From Magnaporthiopsis rhizophila (taxonomy: Eukaryota > Ascomycota > Sordariomycetes > Magnaporthales > Magnaporthaceae), in assembly GCA_003049465.1 (NCBI GenBank), contig PYSS01000069.1, positions 124,001-188,000 of the forward strand: a stretch of 64,000 bases of DNA. Reading direction: 5' to 3'. The notes under the pieces were generated by a model that was not told the origin of the DNA, made no database searches, and saw only the letters and a list, made by a program, of their open reading frames with translations. The translations under genes and the position numbers were made by a program. Positions within the stretch are counted from its first letter, which is position 1; each line of letters opens with the position of its first letter. Shown in pieces: positions 45,467-55,120 of this stretch.

Positions 45467-48431
45467 CAACCTCAACCACCAACGACGCGCAAGGGTGGTG
45501 AGATGCCTAGCCGAGGCTGAAAAACTAGGCAGAGAAGGCTGATGTGATGTCATGTCGTTGCATTAATGGGGAGGCGGCCACATGCTGGGTGCATGTGAGC
45601 AGAGCAGGAGGGAGAGCTTTCCATGTTAGTGGGTAAGAGCGAGTGTTTCGGTGTAGGTGGTGTGGAGGGATGATGGATTTTAATGCCGAGGGGCTTGGTG
45701 TCAGAGCTGGGCTGTCCGCTTCTACATCCTTCCATTCCTCCCCAACATAACATTTGATCATAGCAATGCAATCCAGGAAAACATCCACGGAAAAATCTGA
45801 CAAGAGCCCCGCCTGCGACGTGTCGTCACAAATGCCGTTCTCGTATGGCGGGTACTGGCCCCGGAGAGGAGTCAACTGCCAGTGCATGATGCTGCCCACA
45901 GCCTATCTTTCATGACTGGCCTGCTCGGTCTTACACGGGTTGCTTATTGGCCTCGCCGTATTCTGTTTTTTTTTTCTTTTTCTTCCTCCATGTGGGCCAC
46001 CACGGAAGAATTATCATAAACGAGATTTGGTGGCTCGTTGAAAGAAGCGGTCGGGCTCGCAGAAATCCTCCTCGCGAGGTCGGTCCGAACGAAATCGCAC
46101 TCTCTTGGCTGGACTGCACTACACTGCACGCTCGAGGTCTTGCGCTCGTGCCTGGCCGCATGAAGACTAGGTATCTGCACCTCCATCTTGGCGGCCCAGG
46201 GACAGACGCGGTCTGTGGGTTTTCTGCCTTGGCGGTTGGCAGCAAAAAAAGAAAAATGAAGAAAAAAAAAAAATCATCACCATTGAGCTCCGCAGCGGTC
46301 CCAATCAGAGAGGCCAAGAGGTGAAACAGGCGCCGACCCAACACCGCGTTTACGCCGTCCCGACCTGCAAATTAAACTTAAATTATGTAAAGCCGACGGC
46401 AGAGTGCGGGCACAGCCAAGATGCTCATTTTTCCAGTTGGTCTGGGTGAGCACCCACCAACCTCTAGGTACGCACCGTGCCGAGCCTCCGGTGCCCCTCA
46501 GTGCTCAGTGTCAATTGCTGGGAGGCTCCAGGTGGGCACCAGCCGAACTTCCCGCGTGGGCATCCAATAAGCCGCAAAACTCGGTAGCGTCCGGAGACGA
46601 CGATCCAAGCAAAAATAGGAAACAACATGAGATGAGGGCTGATGCAACTGTCCATCAAAACTCGTGCCCGCATCGACCACATCACCACACATCATGTTTT
46701 TTTTCCGCTCACGCAATCTTCAGCCCTCACCAAACCAGGGTTGTTGCGTCAGAGTGGCTTAGGGGCTGACCCGATGGAGGTTAGGGTGCAGGCTGAAAAA
46801 CCCAATAGCATCATGTGCATGCGCAGAAAGCAGGAAAACGACAGCACAAATCGGCGCGTGCCCCGGCTCTCTGCTCCTTCCATCTCCCAACCCCCCCATG
46901 TATGTCTCTTATCTCGGCCACTCCAGGCGGTCCGATTCGCGCGACACTGTGTCAGCCACCACAGCTGAACAACCCGTTTTCTTCCCGACCGCAGAACAAG
47001 CTTAAGTGTGGAACCCGAGAAGAACCCGAGGAACCGCAAGGAGGGGATGGAGCCATCATGGGTTCGGAAATCACGGAGTCCAGGTTGCCAGGCTGCTTAG
47101 GCTGCGGCCAACGGTGCGAATGAGGGAAGCGTGATGCGATGCCACGAGAACGGCTTCCCCTTGCCATCCCTAAAACGTCCTGGCTACTTTCCAACCCCAC
47201 GCACTAATGTGCTACTTATTCCCTTTCAGCCCGCCAAGGAATCCCGCGTGCGGGTCTCTTTTTTGTTCATCGGCGCCACCATTATGGGCTCATAGCTCTT
47301 GGCCTTCGCCAAGACGCTTCTGCTTGCTGTACCTTGGGCACAAAACCTCGTATTTGCCACTGGCGCCTGCTGCAGGTTTTGGCCGCATGCTCCAGCTCTC
47401 TGCGTGCGTTTTGCTGATGAATACGGCCTGGTGCATGCAGCAGCCTGCATGGGAGAGGGCAGCTCACTCATCGGAGCAGCGGAGATTTGCATACACACTT
47501 CTGCGGCCGCCATGTTCATCTGCCCAGTCGCGGCTCGCCGGGCTGTGCTCAGCTCGCCAAGCCCCGCAAACGGCCTGCTGCAGAGTCACCATGCCCTTCA
47601 CAAAGAACCAGGGACTGATGCGGCTGTAGGAGGGGATACCCAGTATTTTGCAGGCAACCACCATATGTCCAGGATGTACGTCCCATGGCCCTAGAGTCAC
47701 CCTAGATCAGTTAGTGCCCGATGGGTGAGGAGTGGAGAAGGTGAAAAAGGATTGAAAAAAGAAGCAGAAAAAAGTAAAATGAAGAAACAAGGCACAAGTG
47801 GCAAGATAGGTCAGTATGGGGAAAGAAAGCAGAATATCACCCGCATGTCAGGAACTGACCGGTTCTGGCTGGCCTCGCTACGAGCAGCGGGAAACTCACA
47901 CTGTCCCTAGGGCGGCATTGGATCCTAGACGATGGAAGTCATGATACCGGGGGGCCCTACCACCACGCCCTCCGGCAGTGACAGACAGGCAGCCAGCCTT
48001 TCTCACCCCAGCCCGGTTTTGTTACCATCCCCATGTGGGCAGGTATCGCGACGCCCCCCCCTGCCCACCACCCCTACGCCGCCTTTTTCGCACCCTTCTC
48101 CACCGGCAAGCATCTCCTGAGGTCTGACCTCCTTTGATGGACACGCTCGTGAGCCTTGTGCCCGGTCTTGGGCCGCGAGAGGAGGGGAGGAGGGGGTGGA
48201 CGAAGAAGTATAAAAGGGGACTGAGCATCTTCCTCCAGCACACGCTTGGGACGTTTGGTCTCCTCACCACCCGCCGCTCGCTCTCCTTTTCCACCATCCA
48301 CCTCCTTAGTCTCTCCCCGTTCTCGGGTCTTGTAGAGACATATAATCGTTAGTGGAAGTCTTCGCCGCAACGTGTCTGTGTCAACCCTCGTTTGTCTTTG
48401 GCGCCGCAAAACAACTCCATCATACTTCAAG
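45467..48431. other. 3.0-kb intergenic region
   Basis: This is the longest gene-free stretch between two genes. Homopolymer runs occur near 45966-45975 (T) and 46259-46273 (A). Open frames at 45947-46344 on both strands, 46404-46769 and 47207-47694 lack domains, and adjoining frames give no splice-consistent extension. The upstream 400 bp of the chitin deacetylase gene includes tataaaag at 48209. Otherwise I see nothing. Confidence 0.5.
48209..48216 (+). promoter_or_regulatory. TATA box candidate for chitin deacetylase
   Basis: The string tataaaag lies 223 bp before the ATG at 48432, in a region of otherwise higher GC and followed by a pyrimidine-rich stretch. This fits a regulated, TATA-containing secreted-enzyme promoter with a long 5' UTR. 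Confidence 0.5.
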
Positions 48432-49649
48432 ATGAAGTATTCGGCCCTTACCGCCCTTCTCGGAGCCGCGTCCATGGCGCTGGCGCACAATGCGGGCGGC
48501 CGCTCTCACGCTCGGGATCTGTCCCTCCAGTCGTATGTTTTCTTTCTGGAATTTTCTCTTATTTCCGTCTTGGCGACCCAGCCAATCAACCCTCATCCCA
48601 ACTACAGTACATCCGACTGGTTGATTGGTCGTTATATACTAAACTTCTTATGCCGCTAGCCGTGCCGATCCGGGGCAGACGGTGAACGTCCCGAGGCCCA
48701 AGATTGGCAGTGTGCCTTATGGTTAGTGGTTGCCTGCCTGCCTGCCCGAACTTCCCCCAAGCATCACCTACATCAATGTTAACACACACCAACTCCCCTA
48801 GGCTCCATCATCACTCGTTGCACACAGTCCAACGTCGTGGCCCTCACCTTTGATGATGGCCCGGGCCCCAAGACCAGCCAGCTCCTGGACCTCCTCAGGG
48901 AGTTCGGGGCCAAGGCCACCTTCTTCGTGACGGCCAACAACATCTACCCCATCGAGCAGGAACCCGGCTCGTCGCTGGTGCGCCGCGCCCTGGCCGAGGG
49001 CCACCAGGTCGCGTCGCACACGTGGCGCCATCAGGACCTGTCGGCCATCGGCCGCGACGAGCGCGCCAGGGAGGTGCTCCTGACCGAGTCGGCCATGGCC
49101 AACGTCTTCCAGCGGTTCCCGACCTACATCCGCCCGCCCTACGGCAGCTGCGACGGCGCCTGCCTGTCGCACCTGGCCGAGCTCGGCTACCACGTCATCA
49201 ACTGGTCCGTCGACACCGACGACTGGCGCCACCAGGACGACATCGCCCAGGCCGAGGCCAAGTTCTCCGCCGGCGTCAACGGCAACCCGGGCCACATCGT
49301 GCTGGCCCACGACATTCACGCCGCCACCGTCGACCGCCTGGCCCGCTACATGCTCCAGACGTCCAGGGACCGCGGCCTGCGCTTCGTCACCGTCGGCGAG
49401 TGCCTCGGCGACCCGGCCGAGAACTGGTACCGTGCCGCCGACGGCAGCGGCAATGGCGGCGGTGGCGGTGGCGGTGGTGGTGGTGGCGGCGGCGGCTCCA
49501 TGACCCCGTCCACCGATGGTACTTGCGGCGGCACCGTCACCTGCGCCGGCACCCACTGGGGCACCTGCTGCTCCCAGTGGGGATGGTGCGGTATTACTGA
49601 CGAACACTGCAGGGCTGGCTGCCAGCCTGCCTTTGGCACTTGCCTGTAA
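48432..49649 (+). CDS. secreted chitin/polysaccharide deacetylase (CE4) with C-terminal CBM18, 336 aa
   Basis: The enzyme removes acetyl groups from chitin in the wall or in chitin fragments. Exons are 48432-48532, 48660-48721 and 48802-49649; introns are 127 and 80 nt; the total is 1011 nt. A signal peptide is clear (MKYSALTALLGAASMALA). The NodB/CE4 motifs occur in order: TFDDGPG (general base and zinc Asp), SHTWRH (two zinc His), RPPYG, the DTDDW segment, and LAHDIH. After the domain comes a Gly-only linker of about 14 residues encoded by GGN repeats (about 49455-49496). A chitin-binding type 1 module follows (CGGTVTCAG, CCSQWGWCG, HCRAGC) with eight cysteines ending GTCL. Such CBM18-bearing deacetylases act at the cell surface, and in pathogens help hide chitin from hosts. 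Lifestyle cannot be read here. Confidence 0.95.
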
Positions 49650-49967
49650 ATCTCTTTTTTCTCGAGTCCATGTCGTCGTCTCCTTTCAACCTCAAATGAT
49701 ACCAATGCTATTTCCTTCATGTGGTGGGGGAACAAAAAGAACAATAATGTCTTCATGGGCGGAAACTCTGATGGTACCTACATAGAGCTTGCATTTAATG
49801 ACGCACGGGTGTATACCCCAAACCGGGTGCGTCTCTGTTGCTGATGCCTACGTGACGTGTAATTTCCATTTTGGCAACACTAACTCTCAGTATCCTGACT
49901 CCCATACAGAGAACGACTTTCCACACGACAATGAGCCTATGTACAACGGCCAAGTCTATCAAATATC
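49650..49967. other. convergent spacer, 318 bp
   Basis: The 3' flanks of the chitin deacetylase and NmrA-like genes meet tail to tail here. No gene is seen. Confidence 0.5.
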
Positions 49968-50939
49968 TCAGCCCAAAACAACCCTCGCCAGCGTGACATC
50001 ATACGCCTCCGGCGCCCGTCCAAGCACGCGCTCTAGAGTCGGCGCGACAACTGCCGTCTCGCCGTCCCTGATGGCGTCCCACGTCGTGGCCCACATCCGT
50101 CCCACGTCCTCGGACCCAAACACGGCCACGACCTGCGGCTGCGAGACGTACTCGTCCACCGAGACCTCGCGTATGCGCACGGGTCTCTTGACCAGTGTCT
50201 GCAGCAGCTCGGCCGTCTCCTGCAGCGTCCACACCCTGGGGCCGGTGAGCAGCATCGTCGAGTTGACCAGCTCGATGCCGTCGTCGTAGCGGTCTTCCCC
50301 AGCCGCGAAGCGCGCAATCAGGCGCGCCGTGGCCTCGCCGAGCTCGTCGCGCTTGGCCCACGCGACGCCGGGACCTTTTCCGTCGTGCGGGATCCGGATC
50401 TCGATCTCGGACTCGGACCCGGTCGTTGACGTGTCGGGGAACCCCGTGTAGTGGCCCACGCTCTCCGAGTACAGACCTTCCCGGACCGACGTGTAGGAGA
50501 ACTTGCCCGGGTGAGCGGCGGCCAGGGACCGCAGGTGCGCCTCGGTCGCCAGGTGCGCGTGCATGACGTTGGCTCTGGACGAGTTGCCCGTGACGTCGCC
50601 GGCGAAGGCGAGCGACGAGTAAAACACGTGCGACACCCCCGCCCGCACCGCGGCGTCCAGGGCGGCCGTGTGCACCTTGACGCGGTAGTCGTGCAGGTGG
50701 CTGGGGTACGAGATGAGAAAGAGGACGTCCACGCCCTTAAAGGCCTCTGCGAGCTGCTCGGGCGGGTCCTCAAACGTCGCCTTCCTGAGCTGCGCCCCGG
50801 ACTCGGCGTACTCTTTGGGCTGCTTCTCGGGATAGCGGCTGATGAAGACGAGATGGTCGTTGGGCATCAGCTTCCGTAAGTGGGCTGCCGTGCTGCTGCC
50901 GAGGCCGCCCGAGGCTGGGAAAATGCCCACGGTCTTCAT
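49968..50939 (-). CDS. NmrA-like NAD(P)-binding protein (atypical SDR), 323 aa
   Basis: A single exon from the ATG at 50939. The N-terminus has a Rossmann betaalphabeta unit with the Gly motif GIFPASGGLGSSTAAHLRK, then a second strand ending in an Arg (FISRYPEKQP) that could prefer NADP. The strand GVDVLFLISYP is followed by the AALDAAVRAGVSHVFYSSLA segment, which is typical of NmrA/TMR-like redox-sensor or reductase proteins. The YxxxK pair of classical SDRs is not in place. The C-terminal half carries the WTLQETAELLQTLVKRPVRI substrate/lid region. The function could be a reductase of small metabolites or a redox sensor. There is no biosynthetic cluster beside it. Confidence 0.8.
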   Translation of the reverse strand: MKTVGIFPASGGLGSSTAAHLRKLMPNDHLVFISRYPEKQPKEYAESGAQLRKATFEDPPEQLAEAFKGVDVLFLISYPSHLHDYRVKVHTAALDAAVRAGVSHVFYSSLAFAGDVTGNSSRANVMHAHLATEAHLRSLAAAHPGKFSYTSVREGLYSESVGHYTGFPDTSTTGSESEIEIRIPHDGKGPGVAWAKRDELGEATARLIARFAAGEDRYDDGIELVNSTMLLTGPRVWTLQETAELLQTLVKRPVRIREVSVDEYVSQPQVVAVFGSEDVGRMWATTWDAIRDGETAVVAPTLERVLGRAPEAYDVTLARVVLG

Positions 50940-51599
50940 CGTGATTCGGAGGGAGAGGGCTTGGTTGGGGTGGTAGTTGAAGCTTGTTTGGTGTGTCGAA
51001 GAGGAAGAAACAAGAAACAAAGCGATAAGTCTACGGGCAGAATCAAATCGCTTTCAACCATAAACCATGGCCGTCTCCCCTTGACGCTTTTATATTGCCC
51101 ATGGTGGAGTTGCGTCATGGTAACCGCACCCCATCTGGCATGTCGGCGACTGGGTCCTAGCCAACATCGCGGTGGATATCGATCGTGCAATTAATAATGC
51201 CGTCATTTGTAATCCTTCGCGCTTTCGGCACAGAGTCCGGGGATATCACACCTTACAAGAATCTGCCCATGATAGATAGGATATAGGTGGGTAGGTAGGT
51301 AGGTAGGGAGGTACCTACTGATAGATTCTAGAAAAGTCCAATGTAATGCTTGGGAGCAACGACCCTAGCCAATAGCGCGGAGGGGTTTGAAGAATGCACT
51401 AATAAGCATGGGCCAATCACCGCGACGCATTCCCCAGCCACTCAAGATGGCCAGCCCCTCACGAACCCATCCTGAGACAGAATAGACGACGCCGTCTTGT
51501 GGCACCGTCTCAAACCTTTGAAGTTGAAATAAAATGATAATAATAATAATAATAAAACTGCAACCCGTATTAAACCTTCCACTTCCATGGAAACTCGCC
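50940..51599. other. divergent intergenic with simple repeats
   Basis: 660 bp hold the promoters of the NmrA-like gene and the coiled-coil protein gene. A GTAG/GGTA tandem repeat occupies about 51287-51310. A (TAA)n microsatellite of about seven units occupies about 51535-51555, just 45 bp upstream of the ATG at 51600. Confidence 0.6.
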
Positions 51600-52627
51600 A
51601 TGGCAGCCACCCAAGACAACGACTCGCCGCTGTCCATCGCGGCCAATGTGGCAGGCATCTTGACCTTCGTCGTGGCCATCCTAGCGGCCATCTATGCGCG
51701 TGTCACATATCTCCGGAACAGTGATGCTGAATACTTCCGCGTAAAGGCGTCGCTGTCGTGGTACAAGACCGAGTCGACCTGGCTGACCACGCTCGTGCGC
51801 GCCGCCGCCGATCTCGACGGCTCCGGCCGCGACAGGCGCTACAGCGTCACCGCCGAGTTCCAGATGTACACCTTCGTCATGGAGGACCTCGTCAGGCTCG
51901 AGCAGCGCCTGCTCGAGCTCGTCAAGGAGACCGAGGAGAGGGCGACTGCGGACGATGACGATGTTGGCGATGCTGGGGGCGACGAAAAAGGAGGACGAGG
52001 AGCGTTCCAGGCCCCCAGAGATGGATGGACGTTTGTGCCCAAGAGGTGGACCTGGAACTGGACCAAGATCAGCGTCGCCACCGCTTGGCTCTCGGTCCGC
52101 ACCAAGGCCCTGGAACTGGTGAGGCAGAGAGATGCCCTAACCGCTAGAGTGCTTTTCACGCAGATGAGCATGATCGCATCGTGAGTCGTCCCTGGATCTT
52201 CTCGTGGCCTCATAACTATATGCATGATTCCCAGCCATCAGTCGCCTGGTGTTGACCTGTTGTGTCGCCCAGGCGGATCCGTGAGCTGGAGAGCCGAACC
52301 AATTGGCGCGAGGTCAAAACCACCGAGAGTTTCAAGAAGCTCGAGGACATGATCAGCTCCCAGCAGGGCGAAATTCGGCGGTTGGAGGACTTGGTGTATC
52401 GGATCATGCACAAGCGTCGGGTTGGCGGCGCGGACCAAGCGCCTGCCGCCGACTCGGATCCGCCCCTATCAGCGCCTTTGTCTCCTGTTGGGTCGACGCC
52501 GCCCTTATTTGGTCATCGAGCATCCTCTTCGAGCAACGACACGGTGGAAGCAAACGACCCTCTATCTACCGGCGGGCGGTCTAGGAGCTTTCGCGGTTCC
52601 TCGACTAGGCGATCGAGGTCGAGATGA
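51600..52627 (+). CDS. hypothetical single-TM protein with coiled coil, 311 aa
   Basis: Exons are 51600-52180 and 52273-52627, joined across a 92-nt intron (gtgagt..cgcccag); the total is 936 nt. One transmembrane helix lies near the N-terminus (IAANVAGILTFVVAILAAIYA, about residues 12-32), with a basic residue after it, suggesting a short lumenal N-terminus and cytosolic bulk. Residues about 90-125 form a charged helix, followed by an acidic loop and a Trp-rich patch (WTFVPKRWTWNWTKI). After the splice joint there is a strong coiled coil (RIRELESRTNWREVKTTESF and SQQGEIRRLEDLVYRIMHK). The C-terminal 70 residues are Ser/Pro/Arg-rich and disordered. The family is not recognised. The (TAA)n repeat lies immediately upstream. 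Confidence 0.65.
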
Positions 52628-52698
52628 CAGCGCAGAACAGTAGTAGCAAGGCCGAAAGGCCCGATTGTTTGGCGAACGCGGTTGGTTGCATGGAAGCT

Positions 52699-53045
52699 TT
52701 ACTTGAGACTGTACCCGCCCTGCCAAAGGAACGCATAGCAACATGCAAGGCTCAGGACAGAGAGCGACAGGTTGAGCTCGAGAACAGCCCACACCCACAG
52801 GCAGCCGACAGACGGCGCCTGCTTCATGACAGCGAGATAGCCATGCACGTTGGTGACGTGGATCAGGTAGCAGCCTGCCGCGGTGCCTGTGGCGAAGAAG
52901 ACGGCCTGGCGAAGGCCGGACTGGAAGCGCATCGGGACGAGGGGGAACGGGGCGGGATTCGCGGCGTGAAAGTGTAGGCTGTAAACGAGGAAGCCAAAGA
53001 CTGCGACGCTACTCTGTTAGTCGACTGCCCGATGGCGGATTAGCG

Positions 53046-53084
<39 letters not shown>

Positions 53085-53446
53085 CAGGTCTGCGTACCGA
53101 GGAAGCCCTGGCCGGCGCGGGCGGCGATCTTGTACCACGACAACTCAACGGCGTACTGGTTCTGAACCAACACATCGAGCGTGACGTGCAGCATGCAAAG
53201 GCTGATAGTCCACATCATAGCCTCCATGACGCGGTCAGCGGTGGGAGAGAGCTCTCCGTCGTCGTCGTCGGGCTCGGAGGGCGGGGGCAAGCCCTTCTTT
53301 TTCGCGTCGTTGGCCCTTTGCCTGATCTCGGCCTCCTTGAATAGGTTGCGCTCCTGCGCCATCTCCAGCAGTGTCTTTTCGGATGGTCCGGATCGGTCGG
53401 GCTGCTTGAGCTTGATCTTTCCGCCGGCGTCGCGTCGTCGTGCCAT
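52699..53446 (-). CDS. DUF7719-like fungal membrane protein, 216 aa
   Basis: Exons are 53446-53098 and 53000-52699, joined across a 97-nt intron; the total is 651 nt. The N-terminal 65 residues are hydrophilic (KLKQPDRSGPSEKTLLEMAQ, then an Asp run). Four hydrophobic helices follow: AMMWTISLCMLHVTLDVLV, the joint segment GFLVFGFLVYSLHF, FATGTAAGCYLIHVTNVHGY, and LWVWAVLELNLSLSVLSLAC. The motif YLAVMKQAPSVGCLWVW and the ending LWQGGY match a conserved fungal membrane protein family of unknown role. The intron contains a 37-base homopolymer (53046-53082), which accounts for over a third of its length. The gene lies tail to tail, 71 bp from the preceding gene. Confidence 0.8.
53046..53082. repeat. 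poly(A)/poly(T) run of 37 bases
   Basis: An uninterrupted A run on the plus strand lies inside the intron of the minus-strand DUF7719-like gene. In the transcript it is a U tract directly after the donor. The exact length may be uncertain in the assembly. Confidence 0.9.
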
Positions 53447-53838
53447 TTTGGATGGTGTCTGGTGTGGTGATATTTGGGAGGACTGAAACTCGACAGGATT
53501 TGTCTGCCGCCTGGGTCGTCTTGGAGGCTACTTAATGTCGACTGCTTTATCTTGGGACGAAGCAGGTCGTCACAATAGAATTACAATTCCCATCAGGGGC
53601 GGACCTTCAACAAGCTTATCCCTGTCAGCTATCCGGGTCCGCCAACCTGGCCCCAGCACAAGAACCTCATTCGCCAATTGCACGACGTATCAGATCCACT
53701 GTGGAGGGGCAAAGCTTGGGTGGACTTCAAGCTTCTGACAGCGGGTAGACGCTTGGCTAAACAGCTGGGCTGTTATTCAACCCTCTGAGTACCTCGGGCA
53801 CCAGCTTCCGGCCCATCATCGCGACAAGCAAACGCAGG
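53447..53838. promoter_or_regulatory. bidirectional promoter, DUF7719-like / GPI12
   Basis: 392 bp between start codons must serve both genes. No TATA box is seen. Confidence 0.5.
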
Positions 53839-54926
53839 ATGTCGGTCCGGCTCCTGGCAGCAGGCCTCGTGGTCCTGCTGGCGCCCATCATGTACACGTA
53901 CCTGCAGTCAATCGCCGCGGCGCGCTTCCCGACGCCGCGCAACAAACGCGTCTGCCTCCTGATCGCCCACCCGGACGACGAGGCCATGTTCTTCTCCCCG
54001 ACCGTCCTGGCCCTGACCCGCCCCGAGACCGGCAACCACGTCAAGATCCTGTGTCTGAGCAGCGGTCCGTCCCACCTACCTAGCCACCGACCACTACACA
54101 CTGTCTTGACTTCCCCGTGCTGCATTGACTGACAGTCCCACACGGAAACCCAACAGGAAACGCAGACGGGCTTGGCGAGACGCGCAAAAAGGAGCTGGTC
54201 AAGAGCGGGATGCTGCTTGGCCTGCGGCAGGACGACGACGTCACCGTCATAGAATCCGAGTACGCATATTCCCCAATTCCTTACATCTTCTCTCCCGCGC
54301 CCTCCACATCCACTAACGCCCTGCCACACGCGCGCGCCCCCAAAAGATTATTCCCAGACTCCATGAAAACGACATGGGACCCGATCGCCATCTCGGATCT
54401 GTTGACCACGACCTTCGTCCCGGACGCCGACGCCCCCGCCACCATCGACATCGACATGCTCGTCACGTTTGACTCGCAGGGGGTCTCGTCCCACCCCAAC
54501 CACATTTCGCTCTACCACGGCGCCCGCGCTTTCGTCTCCTCGCTGAGCCGGGGTGCATCTTCCCCGCCCCTCGCTCTCTACAGCCTGACGTCGGTCTCGT
54601 TCCTGCGCAAATATACCTCCATACTCGATGCTGTCGCCACCCTGGCCACGAGCTGGGGGTTCGCCGCCGCCGGGGCCTCGCCGTCCGACAAGGCCGAGAA
54701 GGGTCGCCCGCGGGGGCTGGTCTTTATGAATTCTCTGACCGGAGGTGGTGGGGGTGGTCGTGCTGCCAGCGACCATGGCAGCAGACCAGGCGGACGCAAC
54801 GTCGCGACCGCCTGGAGAGCCATGACCGAGGCTCATCTGAGCCAGATGGTCTGGTTCCGCTACGGATGGATCACTCTCAGCCGGTACATGGTCGTCAACG
54901 ACCTAAGGCTAGAGACAGTCGAGTAG
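53839..54926 (+). CDS. GPI12: GPI12/PIG-L GlcNAc-PI de-N-acetylase, 302 aa
   Basis: This ER enzyme of the second step of GPI-anchor synthesis removes acetate from GlcNAc-phosphatidylinositol on the cytosolic face. Exons are 53839-54064, 54157-54259 and 54347-54926; introns are 92 and 87 nt; the total is 909 nt. An N-terminal membrane anchor (LLAAGLVVLLAPIMYTYL) is followed by the metal and catalytic motif LLIAHPDDEAMFFSP. The helix GETRKKELVKSGMLLGL precedes the joint to LFPDSMKTTWDP. The second metal motif, SHPNHISLYHG, carries HPNH where HPDH/HPNH are both seen in the family. A Gly run (TGGGGGGRA) near residue 245 is a loop insertion. The C-terminus SQMVWFRYGWITLSRYMVVN fits the family. It is convergent with the ATPase-expression-like gene. 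Confidence 0.93.
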
Positions 54927-55120
54927 TGACGTCCGCTCCCGAGAGAGTTGGTCAAGATATACTTTGTTTTTCATTCCCTCATGTCTTTCCTTTTTTTTCT
55001 AGCCATATACCCGCCATCTAGCGAACTTTTTGTTTCACCCAGACACATCCTATCCTGCCCTCGAGCATTTGCCAAGCTACATACGTACAAAGGCGCTATA
55101 TACAACGCATCTAGCTAATC

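Noticed and set aside
47207..47694. Overlapping frames of 130-140 codons before the chitin deacetylase gene
   Set aside because: Cys/Ala/His-rich without domain or consistent splice sites, and equally open on several frames.
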